A DNA stretch of 64,000 nt from Strigops habroptila (taxonomy: Eukaryota > Chordata > Aves > Psittaciformes > Psittacidae), in NCBI RefSeq assembly GCF_004027225.2, contig NC_044279.2, positions 48,818,744 through 48,882,743 of the forward strand. The letters run 5' to 3'. Numbering within the stretch: position 1 is the first letter of the stretch; the number at the start of each line of letters is the position of its first letter. Below are positions 1-13,200 of this stretch, piece after piece. Both the position numbers and the translations under genes were made by a program. The notes beneath the pieces were generated by a model. It made no database searches and was not told the DNA's origin. It was given only the letters and a program-made list of their open reading frames with translations.

Positions 1-3000
1 CACAAGCATGTTAGAAAACTTCCCAAGCACATCCCCTAGCCGGGCACACTTCTGCTGGAGGATGAAGGACAGGCAAGCACAAGGACACCAGATGGTGGCC
101 AGGCTGCTGACCAGGGTTGGCTGTGCTTGGGCATGGCAGGACGAATCGGTGACAGGATTTGTACGGGGCAGAACTGAGTCAGGCAACCGTGGCTTCTTCT
201 GCTGTGTTGTTCAGTAATTTTTGAGACTAGAACTGTCAGTAACTGAACCTGCAAAACCTTTGGGAAGCCTCAGAAAACCTGCAGTTTAAAATGTTGCCAT
301 AAGAGGGCAGTGTGAGATAACTGTGTAAGCAAGTTGTCCTGCACAGACGTGGGTTTTTCTTACAAAAAAAAAAAAGACGGCTACTGATAGGAATGAAAGA
401 CTTGTCTCAAACCAAAGTCAAAGGGATTTTGGCAGTTGGTGACATAGAATAAGTGCAAAGGAGGAGCATGTCAGTAAGCACAATTAAATTCCTGCTTTCC
501 TGGAAGGGATAAAATGTCTGAGTCCCAAAATCTGGAGTCAAAGGAATGAGATTTAACTTTGTACAGCTCTATTCTCCTACTAGTAATGCATGGTTTGAAT
601 TTTCCTTTCAGAGGGAAAACTACATGGTCTAACATGGGAGGTGGGCCACAGCAGCACAAGCTTATGGTGAAAGAGCAGAGCTCCTGCAAGGCAGGGATGG
701 AGCATTACAGCATCTCCAGAGAAGCATTTATAAGGGGCTCCCAGGTCTTGCTCCCTGTTGAGGAGGTTAGGTCCTGCCAAAAGGGGACTGGCAACCACAA
801 CCCTCCTAGTTCCTGCTGAGTTTTTTGCAGTGCATGTAATCTCTAATTTTGAAGAAGCCAGCCTGGCGCAGGGCTTTGAAGGGTTCCTGCTGCTAGTCTG
901 CTTGTTGGGGCCTGGAAGAGAAAATCTCATCCTCTTTAAGCCCCAACTTGTCTTCCTGTGGTGCTGGGCAAGGCACTTGTGTCCCCTAAGAATAAGCTAC
1001 TGATGAATGGATGCAGGATACTTCCCAAAGAGTCATTCAAGGGCTACCTCTTGCAGAGTGTCTTCAAATGCTGCCACCACCGCTCTGTAATGCACTGCTG
1101 CTCCAGCCCCTGATTGTTGTTCTTGGCCATCCCCTGGCACAAAAGATAGGTCCAGAGGAAAAGAGAATTAGTGCTGTGGAGGCTGCTGCTTTCCAAGGTA
1201 CTGCTGAGGGACTGGTGGAGCAGTGGTGGAGAGAACAACCCCAAAGCTGGCTGCAAGCTTCAGATCTAGGGCTGGGAGAGCTGGTGGGATGCCACTTCTT
1301 CTTTCCCCCATTGCTCGGGCATCACGGTGGCACAGTGCAAGGCCAAAACATCTTTTTGTGAAAACATCCTTTTGCTATGGTCTTTATCTAATACAGGGTA
1401 CATTTCACACTTTTATTAGCTCAGACAAATACATTTGCTTCATGACACAGCTCAAGGGCAGCTGTTCAGTCAATAAAATCTGAAGAGAGAGAAAATGTTT
1501 ATGTCCGAATGTCACTCTGGAGGGCAAAAATAATCAATCATCTCAGGCTCTCCTGCATGAAGAACCATGAAGGGAGACAAACACCAGAGGTGGTTAGTGG
1601 CAGTGTGACACTGGAGCACGGAGGTGGGCTCACATTCAAGCCACAGCAGCACTCAAGGGCAGGAGACTGAACTCCTCGTCTCCTGCCGTTGGGTGTGAAT
1701 CGCTTTCATAGAAATCAAAGAGCCATGCTCTCTGGCCCAGACCATCAGACTGAGAAAGCTTCAAAAGCTCTTTCTGATATTATTGAAGCTACCAAGCAAA
1801 GAGGTTCGAGAGTGTTCTGGGAAGATTTGTCCCCTGGTGCTGGAGAAAAACATCCATGCACCTAATGTACTGCAGAATCTCTTCAGGCGCTGTTTAGGTT
1901 TTAAGAAAATAAAATTGTTGTGCACTTCCCACTTGGAGGTTGCTAGATAGGTTCCTCTGCATAAGTTAGCTGTGCTTTAGCTGGGTCAGTGAAATCTGGC
2001 TTCATACATTGTGAAAATCAGAAGGGAGCTTTGAGTCAAGGCTGATTCTAGTTTAAGTTGCTGATTCTGGGTCGTATTTTATCAATACTTGGTGATGAAT
2101 CTCTGGGTTGCATAAGTCCCCCCTGCCCTGGCATGGGGAAAGTTTGAAGCCCCATTGTATTTCCCACACAGGGCAGGCACACTTGGGCGAGCATGCTGCT
2201 TCCTGTTCTTGCTGACCCTGTGCTCCAGTATCCTCAGCAGAACCTTGATGCCCCTCTGCTGCAGCAACAGGGTGACAAAACATGCCTTCTGGTAATATGC
2301 CCTTAGCTTCTCCTGGTCTTGAGCTCAGTCTCTCCAGTATACGTCTACCTAAAGCTAATTTTATCTGAGATGAGGTACTGATTTGTACGGGAATATAGCA
2401 AGCTAAAGCTGAACTCTGCCACGGCTTTTGGATGCAAAATTAACTCTGATTTTATTTTAGAAGTTCCAGTCAAAGTTTGTTTGTTGTGCTTTTTTCAATG
2501 TTGTTTTTCAAGAATGGAAACCCCAGTCCCAGAACATATTTTCTATTCCCTCCTGAAGACTTCTTTTACTATCATATATAATGCAATAACACTCATTGCT
2601 AAAGATAAAACACCAGACACTAAGGAATAACAGCCTGTGGGAAGAAGGAATTGAAAACTTCCCAACTAGTTCCAATGCCAGTAATCTGAAAAAAGGTGAT
2701 AGAAGGAATGGGATATTTGACCCCTATTCTATCAGCGTGGGTGTATTATCTGTCATGGCAAAAAAATGAAAGAACAATCCTTTTATTTTGAGCTCAAGAT
2801 CACAACATGTAATAGTTTATAAAATTGTTCTTGGGAAAATTTAAGGTCAATCAAGTACACACTCAGTCTTACAATTATTGTGTTAAATACAATAAAGTGT
2901 TTAACCAGTACTTAGAAATAGAGATGATCTTGCTTTTGATGAGTAACAGGCAGATCTCTAATGACAGTGGTCCTTTGTCATCTCTGCCTACTTTTAAAGC

Positions 3001-5076
3001 TGAAAGAGCAGGCAAATATCTTGGCAACCCAAAGAGAGTTTGCAGTTTGCTATAAATGCACACAGAGGCTTCATAAGAGCAAACTGAATTCCTCAGCTGT
3101 ATACGGGCAGATTCCTTAAATCAGTGCAGTCATGCTCACAGAAGTAAAAAATGGACCTGTCATCTCTGAGGAGTGGTTAGTCCACTGCTACGCTCCCATG
3201 GGAAAGGGTAAGGCAATTTTCCCAACAGAAGGAATTGCTCCGTAATGTGAGAGATCATTGAAATGCAAGTAACAAACCAAAACAGATGAAATATGCGCAA
3301 AGTAAATAGATCAAAGACGTGGAGATAATTACCAGCGGTCCAGTTCTCAGAGAAAGACCCTTCATTCACAAAGAAGCCACTGTACCCGACACTTCCCAAT
3401 ATTGGTGTCTTCAGCACAGATAACTGGGTGCCCTAAAAGTTTATGTTCTGTTATGATAAAGCCTTGGCCTACAAATAAACTTCACTACATTCGTAACGTT
3501 TTAGTTTAAGAAAAACTGCCAAGTCCATTTTTGTGCTTACTAATGTGGAAGTTTTAGATCTCTATCTGCTAATCATTCACGTGTTTACACAGCCATTTCA
3601 AAAGAAAACTCAATGGAGTTTTGAACCCAAATTCTCCTAATGCTTAGTGCCTGGATACCCGTCTTTTTAATCCTGTTAGCACAGCAGGAATATTTCTGCT
3701 CTAAGGACAGCGAGTGCAGGAAGGATGAAACCCTGTATTAGTGCTGGCTCTTTGTCTGCCCGCACACTGAGACAGTCTCATCCCCTAAGGAATTACTGGA
3801 ATGATATAAAAAAATGGACTGAATTTATTTTGTGCTGCATGCTCTGGTCTGATGACGACCTGAGCACCCTGAAGGCACGATAAGGCTTGTGGCCACAGGG
3901 TTATTTCTGCGAGGAGGAGTGTGATACAAGCCAGGTGTGAACAGCAAATTGTAGCTGCTCCGAGTCTGCAAACCCAAAGGTTTGCCAGGTGGGAGGATTT
4001 GCTGGGAGCAGGCACTAAGCTGAAACGCACCTGGAGTGAGGAGAGAAAGATGCTGATTGCTACCTGGGGGTGGCACTGGGCACCTACCTCCTGCTGAAAA
4101 TATCAAGAGCTGGGATCAGCCATTAGATATCTAAATCTCTTTGAAGAGTGAAATTTGAAGCATCCCGGGGAAGCTGCATGTTTCTCAGGTTGTTTTTGAG
4201 GGATGCTGATGGTGTTCATCTCGCGCATCTCCAGAATCTTCACTGTGCCCTTCAGCCCCTGATTTTGGCTCTGAAAAGCTTTAGGGTGGCTGAGGGCACA
4301 GGGCTGGAGGTCCAGGGCCTGCAGTTTCTCCCACCCCTGAAAGGAAAGGAAAACACTTTCCTGTATAGTGCAAGGGAGTCCAGGCAGTGGCGGGGGGGTC
4401 AGGACAAGCGAGGAGCAAGGTCTCTCATGTAGGCAGGTATAAGCCATTTGGGACTTTGATGTCCCAGCTCCAGCTCTGCATTCCCTGGAAACTCTGACTG
4501 CCCTAGGAGAGACTATGGTCTTGTGGAGGTGCCTGAAAGATGCACGGTGCCATAGACTGGGATTTCACCCAGACACAGGATCTGTGAGCCCACCAAGGGA
4601 CAGGCTGTGGAGGGAACAGCAACAGGAGACAAGGGAGGGAGGGGACAACAGCCATGCTCCCCAAACCTCTGGGGAGCAGGGCTGGGAAGGAGGGCAGGAG
4701 GACCAAAGGGGCTTCAGGGGAGAAGAAGTAGTGACCGCCAAGACCTGAGCGAGGAGAAGTGGGGACTTCTGGGGTGGAGGCTGGCTCTGGTGTGGATGCA
4801 GGAGGTGGGAAGGCTCTGGGAAAGGGGGGGTGCACAGCGAAGTGCCCAAGTTGGGAAGCACTGGTGGTTGTGGACGAGACTGGGATGATACTTTGTGGGG
4901 AATGGAGATGCATGTGAGGGGCAAGCCTGAGCTCTGCAGCACATGGGATGGGGACTAGGGGCTTTGGAGCAAGAAGGATATGGGGTTCAGGAGGAAGAAG
5001 ATGGTGCTGGAGTGTAGTAGTCTTTCCACCCCTCCCATCTCCTTTTTTCTTTCCAAAAAACGTGGCAGTCCTCGCC

Positions 5077-5122
5077 TGGATGGGTGGGTGGGTGGGTGGA
5101 TGGATGGATGGATGGATGGATA
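5077..5122 (+). repeat. (TGGG)n(TGGA)n microsatellite
   Basis: A run of TGGG units passes into a run of TGGA units over about 45 bases. It is a simple tetranucleotide repeat in intergenic DNA. Confidence 0.93.
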
Positions 5123-8100
5123 ATAGGCAAGGAGTGACTGATTTGTTCTCTTCCAGGAGTACTGCTAAGCACTTCTATCCCAACAGACCATGTGCAAACC
5201 AGATGGGCTTTCAAGTGTGAAAATTTTTCACAGATTCTCTCCCCTTTTAACAACATCTCAGCAACTATAAAAAACCCCAACTCTGGGTAAAGCTCTCTCT
5301 GTCTATTTATATGAATGAGGGGGGTGCAGCACATCAGCTGTGAGGCTTTGGGCTCTGTATCTGACAAAGAACCCACCACTGTCAGTACATAACCACATCT
5401 CCAACTTTAATACTCTCCCAGAATAGTGTTCTCCTACCAGGCTATGGAGCCTAAGCCAAGGGATTTAAGGAGCAGCAAGTGATAGGGGATGAGTGTGAAA
5501 GCTTAGTTTACTTGGTTTAGCACCAACCTTTAATTTTAGCCACTGCAAATATAATAAGGCCTTTTCTTTATTTATCTATGCAGCCATGGGGCAGAAAGGG
5601 CAGAGGAGCTTAAAAGACTTATTCATACAAGCAGGGCTGTGGTGCTAAGTCCACTATTTACACGCCTCCAATGTGTTTTGTTCACATTAATGCAATGTGG
5701 AGGAAAATGAATGCAAAACGTGTCTTCATCTCCACAGCAGTACGGAGGCTGAAAGTGCAACCACAAGCCAGCAGTCTCTGTATTTTCTCTTCTACAAAAT
5801 GGAAAGCTCACCTATGTGCAAGGACTGAAAGGCTTTTCTAAGCCACCCCAAAACAGAACAAAATTTGCTCATGTCCTGTGGCTAAGGAACTGCTAAGTTA
5901 TCTTCTGTCTCTCTGCCTGTTCTATTTTAAGCAGAATGATTTCCCAGTGAAAGGAAAAATAGTTCAAGTTTGAGACGTTATTAGCATTTTTCAAGAATTC
6001 CTGCTTCCAGTCTCTTCCTTGTGCCACGCAAATTGGTTTTGCTGAACTTCAGCACAGTTTATGCAGGGTATTTAAAAATGTTACAGGCCGACCTTTGGGC
6101 TTGTAGGCTGGTGAAAGCTTGGTACAAGCACTGAAAAAAGGCAAAAACTTAAATCATCTTTGCAAGTTACATCCCTGAACTGGTTTAACTGTTCCTATGC
6201 ACCTTTCTCCTATTGATACCTGTAAGTCAGAAATGAACTGCGATTTTAAGGTAAGAACTGAAAAATCAAGGCCAAAATAGCTGTTTTGCTTCTAGAAGCC
6301 TGTGGCAGGGCTGGGGAAGGAGAGCTGCGTGACAGGATGCCACCTGTTCTCAGAAGGGCTGCAGCAGCCGGAAGGGACAGAGGGACCTTGCCCGTGAGTA
6401 ATGCCCAGCTATCACCAGTCCCCCCCACACCTGGGGCCATCCTGCAAGTGCTGCTGAAGCTATGACAGGCATTCAGCTGCTCTTGCAGGTTCACTTTGTG
6501 CCTCCACGCAGTCAGAGTGCATTCATGTGAAGGCCCAGAGCGAGGTTGCCCAGCCATGCTCAACTACTCGCCATGGGGACACTCGAGCCAGGACTCTGTG
6601 CAGTACATCGGGTGCCACCATGGGAGGGGGAATCAGTAAAGGACCACCACATTTCCTGCTCCTGCACCCTAACACCTGTACAATCTTTCCCTCCAGCTTT
6701 GTCACAGCCAAAAATACACTATTAACAGCCTGCCAGTCCTACTGGATGAGGATTCCTGAAATAACACCTTTTTCCACCCTGCCCTGCCCAGACCGGGGTT
6801 ATTTGCCAGCTCTATTCAGCACAAGGACTAACCTGTACCATGGGAACACCTATTTAAAGAGATATTTTTTTAGCTACTCTTTTTCATAGCCTAAGTGCCT
6901 GGACAGAAGCCAAGAGCGATTCTCAGGCACCTCTGAGCCACTGGGTAATTCACTGTAGCAGAAGCACTGGGGTGTGGGGTCAGGGTGGCAGACGACTAGC
7001 TCACAGATTTACGGTCACTCTCTCCAGGAATATGTTCAGAACTACTCTGGTTCAAAAGGTGCATATTCTTGCTCAGCCGTCCTTGTTTTCCAGATGATTT
7101 TCTAATTTCTATCTTGGCTTGAACATTTCAGAAAAGGATGCACACTGGGAAATCACTGCTGGAAAGCTGCAGCCTTCCTTCTTGTCTCGTATCAAGGCTG
7201 CTGAGGCCAGAACATGTGTTTTTCCTACTGCATTTAACATTTTGAATGTATGCTAAAAATGTTAATACGTTATTGAAGGGACTGGAATTTTTCCTTCAGG
7301 TGTGATGCCTTTAGGCACTTTGTGCTTCACACACGATTGCAGGTAAGGGCTTGTTACACTGTCAGAAACATGCACTTAATGAAATGTTATTCTCTGTCTT
7401 ATTATAGTCAATAAGAGCTCAGCAGTCACTCAGCTTTAACATATGCTACTTTTTCCTCAAAAGATTTACCCTGGAGTCAGAACTGCAGCAAGACTGGTGC
7501 AAGAGGGATATCTGTCCTCTGAGGAAGGACTAAATGGGCTCAAACACACCAGGACCCCACTGGTTGGGGGCACCGGGAAAAGCAGCCAGGAGATGTGCAG
7601 TGAGAAGGAGCTGACAGCAGCAATGGGAAAGAGCCCAAGGAGAAGGAGGAGAGGGCCAGGAATAAACCCTCTGGAAATAGAAAGAGATGGTGGGGGCAAG
7701 GTGCTAGATTTCACCCTCTCTCTGGTGGCGTACCAGCGTGCTTTTGCTGATGGCCTGGTCCTCGCTAAAGCTGCACAGACCCAGTGCTGCAGCCCAAAGT
7801 AGCAAGGCTCCTCAGGAGGTTGGGGATGTCCCTGAGCAAAGCTTGACAGCAAAACATGCTTGGAGAAACCTCTTACTCCTCTTGACAACTTTGCAGAAGT
7901 TGGCTGTAAGCTGACTGCTCTGCTCGGGTAGAACTCCAATGGGGTGTCCACTTCAGGGATCCTAGGGCTCTTTTGTAGACTTTGACTTTCCTTTCTGGTT
8001 ATTTTTATCATCATTTGTGGTGCACCTATTTCATTCTCATTGCATATTACTGGTTAAAATAGTCCCATACTGGCTCATCTTTATCTTGAAGCTTCAGAGA

Positions 8101-9014
8101 GCCAGCAGGGTGAGTTCTCCTGAAGGTATTGATTAATACCCATGGATAAGGGCTGCAGTTTTGCAGTATAACTTGAACCAGCACCAGGTTTCCTTTGGGT
8201 TTCTCAATTGAGATTTAACTTTTGGCAATTTGAAGACATTAAGGTAGTAAAGGGCACATTCCCAGGTAGTTGTACTCAACCTGTAGGCGCAGGTTTTCTT
8301 ACTTGATGTTGGCACGATCCTATTGTATATCCAGACATAAGTATCTCGAGGGACAGAGCACATTCAGGGCATCAGAGCTGAGGGAAAAAATTCCACATGC
8401 AAGCAGATGGATCCATATGGCTTTGCAGAAGGGAAAGGTTTAGGGGAGATCACTGGACAGAGCTGATCATTCCAAAACACACTGTGTGCCATAGAGCATA
8501 TTGACTTGGCTGGGAGGTGAGTGTTCTCCCACCTGGCAGGACTATGCCCATGTTTTGACTCCTGAACATGTGGCCAGGCGCTGGTCCCAGCCTCTCCAGC
8601 AAGCCGAGCGTGTTGTTCCGCCTGTCTGCTCGCAGCTTTTGCCTTTCTTCTGTCCTCCTGCTATTCTATCGCTACCATAAAATGCACTTCTGACCTTTTT
8701 GTCCTCAGCAAGCTATTCATTTAAAATACAAATGCTGTCCTCAAACAGCAGTCATTAATACAAGGCAGCAAATTCTTTTCTTTGTTCTTTATTGTTGATT
8801 TCCCCGCATTGGGAAAGCGGGTGGCAGGAGAACTGCATAGCTGCAGGAGCTACTTGCTAATTGCATACTTTCAAATACTAATTCGTATGGGTTTGTCTGG
8901 TTATAAAGGGAAAAAGAAACAAGCCAGGGGGTGATAAAAAAATGTCAAGGTTATAAACCCCACAGAAGCTCTATGGCCTGGAATTTTTATTAATTCTTTA
9001 AATGCAAATTGCAG

Positions 9015-9245
9015 GCCCATGGCTGCACATCCATGCCTCCCGCTGAGCGCCAGGTACCGTGCTGCAATTTGCCCTGCAGACCTTCGCTGTGGCGCTCAAC
9101 CCGAGGAGCTGAGCTCTGCCCTGGGCTGCCCAGGGCCAGCGAGGTGCCAGCCAGGCTGCTGTTCCCACTGCCGGCATCGCTCCCACTGGCGCCCAGCTGG
9201 CTGCAGGCAGGAGCCGGGCCCTGACCGAGGCAGGGTCAGATTGTG
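9015..9245. promoter_or_regulatory. Small CpG-rich patch in intergenic DNA
   Basis: About 12 CpG sites in some 230 bases, surrounded by AT-rich DNA. Reading frames on both strands across it show no known protein. It may be regulatory; evidence is limited to composition. Confidence 0.3.
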
Positions 9246-12126
9246 GTGGGGATGAGACCATTTCTGCCTCTGGGCAGCTGTGGTTTGGTGTGCTATCATG
9301 TCTGTGATGGTTTAAGGGAAGAGGTGAAAGAAGGTACGCATCAAGGAGTGACACTGTTTACTAAACCAAGGGGTTTAGTAAGAAAAGACAAGTCTTTGGG
9401 CACCTGTGCTGAGACTGCTGCTCAGAGTTTCCCTTACATGTGTACACCCTCAGACCCGCCAAGGAAAGTGCTTACTAAATATGAACTGCAGGCTTTCACC
9501 TTTTTGTAACGTGACTGGATGATTTTGCAATGGAAAATAAAACAAGACCTACGGATATGCAGCTCTTTCAAGTGTACCCAAGCCCTTGGGTACCAGCTTC
9601 TGCTAGGTTATTAGAGGTGGTTTTTTGAGCACTTGTCTTTTTTGCCCACTTCCAGGTTTTTTGGTATACTTGGGGTTCTCCTATATGTTGTTCTTTGCCA
9701 CCAACCAATGCCTGCCACTTATCTTCTCCTTTTAAAAGAATATTTTTAGATGCTGTCCCTGAGAAGCTCACAGTGTCCATGCATAGCACTCACACATAGC
9801 GGGGGCATTTCTGCTACAGCAATCAGCTCTGTCTCCTTTGGACGTTATTATCACTTCATCTCCTTCCCTGTCTCTGTTTCTTGCAGTGACAGGTTTGGAG
9901 AAGTGCCCTGGCACCCCGACACCCAAAAAAAGCTGAGCACCCCATGCTCACGCCTCAGAACCAGCACTACCCTTGCACCTAAGGGCCATGGCTGTCAGCA
10001 TGGGATGTCCCCCAGCAGGTCTGCTGCCCATGTGAGGGTGCCTTGAAACATTGAAGGGACAGGCATGGATGGCACAGGGACCTGCAATTGTCCTGGTCAG
10101 ACCTGCCCCCATATCAGCAGCTGAAGATACCGGGGGGCTCCAAGGCTGTGAATGTGAGGGAGGCAAAGTCATTGAAAACATTTCTTAACTGTGTTATTTT
10201 GTGTGTTTGCATGGGAAGGGTAGTTATCGCTGTTTGTTCACTCTCTTGTTGCCACATAATGTGATACAGAGTCAAAATGGATTTTATTGTGTACCACTTC
10301 CATAAAAAAAATGATTTCCCAGTAAATGTTACAATAGGCCACTGCTGGTTTTTCCTCCCTCTGCTTAATAAAGTAATCATTGTTGCATGACAGCATCCAG
10401 GGAAAAAAAGTATGCAGAGGCACCAGCTCTCACAAAAATAACTTACATTGTATTTCATTGATGAGAAAAGGTCAGAGTCATTGGCCAAGTCACACAGTTC
10501 GAGTGGGTTTACAGTGGAAAGCACCATGACCATAGGACTGTGCAGCAACAAAACCAGTATTAATTATAACACATACAAATGTTGTGTTGGCTGGGAACTG
10601 ACACCTGAAGGTTGTTTCCCAGTTTATAATGGGCAGCACAGTGGATCCCTTAACAGGAATCCTTGTTTTTTGAGCTATGTGATGCTTAAGATAATTGACC
10701 AATTAATTTCCTTAAACGGAAGAGAAAGGATGAGTCAGTAACCTTTATGGCTCATTATTATTAAAGCAGTGCTTGTCCAAGGAGCAGCAAGGAGATAATT
10801 GGAGTGGAGGTCAGTGCTCAGCAGCTTGTGAGTCATTAGGATAAGTCCACCGGGCTGCAGCGAGTTAGACCTGTAGCACCTCGGGTTTGCAATAGATGAC
10901 CCTTGCTGGCTCCCAAACCTCCGCGCTCTCTCAGTGAGGGATCCTCCCCTGCCCCAAGCCTACAAGAAGTGGGCTGTGGTGGGCTCCAAATCTACACCTT
11001 ATGTTTTGTCATGGCTGCTGTGCTCTGGAAAACAGAAGGTGGATTTAAACCCCATAGAGTTTGAAATGCCGTATATTACTGGTTCTTAGTAGGCTTTTTT
11101 CATGGTAGCTAAGCTGTGACCAACAGGCTGGGTGTTAGCATACGTGCTCCCCAGGATCTGGAGTCTTGCAGCTACACAGTGGGCTCTGCCTGTGCCTCTA
11201 TGGTGTCTGCTGCTTGACAGTGGCCTGCTGATGTAGGGGACAGGCTGTCCAACCTTCTGCAAAAGCTGTGTCAGGACTGTGGCAAATGAGAATTGTGGTG
11301 GTCTCACCAAGAGACCACTGCTGGTCAAGAAAGCTCAGGCCTGCTCCACTCCCGAGTAATACCAGGGAAGGGAAATAAAATCCTCCAAGCAAGACAAGGG
11401 GGATGACACTTCTCCCCCAAGCCCTGGTCCCCCTGGAGCCATCAGACCCTGCAGCCTTTGGGAGAAAACCTATTTGGGCAGCACCTAGTATAAGCCAGCA
11501 CCAGCCTCCACCAAGTTGGGTGCAATTGCAGCACCACCTGAGGAGGGGAAATTGGGAAGACTATAGCCCTGTTACTCCCCAGCCTTTTTCCATGAATGTA
11601 TCTCTATGGACTACAGATAACTAAGATGAAAATGTTTCTTCAGTATGGTGAAGAAACACTCAGAAGGTTTCAGTAACTATGCTAAAATCATGGTAACACT
11701 CACAGTCCTTTACCAGCAAAGCAACAGGCTTTCAATATTGCAATTCACTCAGAAAAACCCCCATCCTTAGCATAACACAAAAGCAAAATCCTTGCTTCCC
11801 CAGGTGAGGAAACGTAGGGATTAGCCATGTAAGTTTACTTTTCAGCATGGCTTTGGACAAGCTCTCCCCCAGAGCAGGCTATGCTGCTAACACACACTAC
11901 AGGAAAAATAACCGTGCAGAAATTGTAGCACAAAGCAAGAAGTTATCTCAGTTGTGGATTCAAGCTTGGAGCTGGCATCCAGCTGGCAGAGACTGGATGA
12001 CTACTAAATATGTCAACAGCCCCCAGATAAATGCCAGGATAGCCTTGTGAACAGGAACTCCTGATGATATTTTCTCTCATTGCTATTTTAGTTCTATTTG
12101 CTTTCTCTCTATTTTGAACTTTATAT

Positions 12127-12146
12127 AGAGAAAAAAAAAAAAAAAA
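12127..12146 (+). repeat. Poly(A) tract
   Basis: A run of about 17 A ending in AGAGAAAAGG. No retrogene or LINE tail signature is seen upstream. Confidence 0.8.
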
Positions 12147-12879
12147 GAGAAAAGGACTCTGCACAGCTAGAGAAAACAGAGTCCTGGAAGGAGAAGAATG
12201 AGGGTGCCAGCTGGTCACTCCTCCTTTGCTCCTGGCTAATGTAACTGCTGCGTGTTTGATTTTCTCCAAATCACAGGGGTTTAAATGACAGGTATGGTAT
12301 GTCCTCAGTGTATGTCATCATCTGCTGGGTATTCAAAGATTTCTAAAGATTTAAGCTTGCCTGCTGTTTCAATACTGGATGAGCAGCAATCCCTGTTCTC
12401 TGGCATGTGCAGGACTTCCCTGAGGGTGGAAAGGGAGACTGGAATTTAAAGCGATTCTCATTTATTTAGTATTTCCCTGTACAAAAGCCGGGACTTTTCC
12501 AAAGCTGACTGGAGTGCAGTCATTTGTGGAGAACAACCTGTGGCTGCTACCTGGGTTATGTTGGCATGTAACAATACCTGTCTGAGCCACGAGAGTTAGA
12601 CAAAGCTGTCATAAATCTTGCAGCCCAGCAGTAAAATTACTGGGAATTGCAGGGAGCAGGACCTTGTCAGCTTCATAATGGGTCTGTGGGTGGAAAAAAA
12701 ATTCCTGTGCTTTCCTTCAGGCGTTAGGCAACCCAGCTACTGATGCTCCGTGGCCATTATCCAATTACAAGTGCTTTTTTGCTCAGAAGAATTCAGTCGT
12801 TATCGCTTTTAATGTGTCACAGTTAAATAGTCACCAGCAAGCAGCGTGGGCAAGGGAGCAGACCCCAATGCAGTCTGTG

Positions 12880-13200
12880 GCTGAGGTCCCCCGGGCGGTC
12901 TTGTCCTCTCGCTCTTTGCAATATCACTTGTATTTTGCCATTTGCAACACTGCTCTGTCGGTGCAGAGGTGACGGGGGCGCAGCGGGGGCCGGCCTCTTC
13001 CCTCTCCTGCCCTGTCCAGCTGATCGGTATCAGCCCGGGGTGGGGTGTCCTGTTTACATCCCGAGCAGGACTGGGAGTGCTGGCCTGCCCCACCAGCAGT
13101 GCCACCGTCCCCAGCCCCGTGCCGGCCTCCGAGGCCGGGCTGTTTGTCCGTGCTGCATTGCATTGTATTTACAGTGCCTTTTGGGGTTTCTGCCGGTCAC
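12880..13200. promoter_or_regulatory. CpG-rich patch in intergenic DNA
   Basis: By eye about 20 CpG dinucleotides fall in roughly 320 bases, including CCCGGGCGG, GACGGGGGCGCAGCGGG and CCGTGCCGGCCTCCGAGG. The flanks are CpG-poor. It could be a small orphan CpG island (enhancer or alternative promoter) or simply a GC-rich patch. No gene start is evident. Confidence 0.4.

Noticed and set aside
4503..4942. Overlapping proline- and serine-rich open frames on the minus strand
   Set aside because: Several frames are open at once because of a purine-rich strand; low complexity and no conservation signal visible.
7466..8014. 182-codon open frame on the minus strand in the intergenic region
   Set aside because: No recognisable domain, and composition is like the surrounding non-coding DNA.
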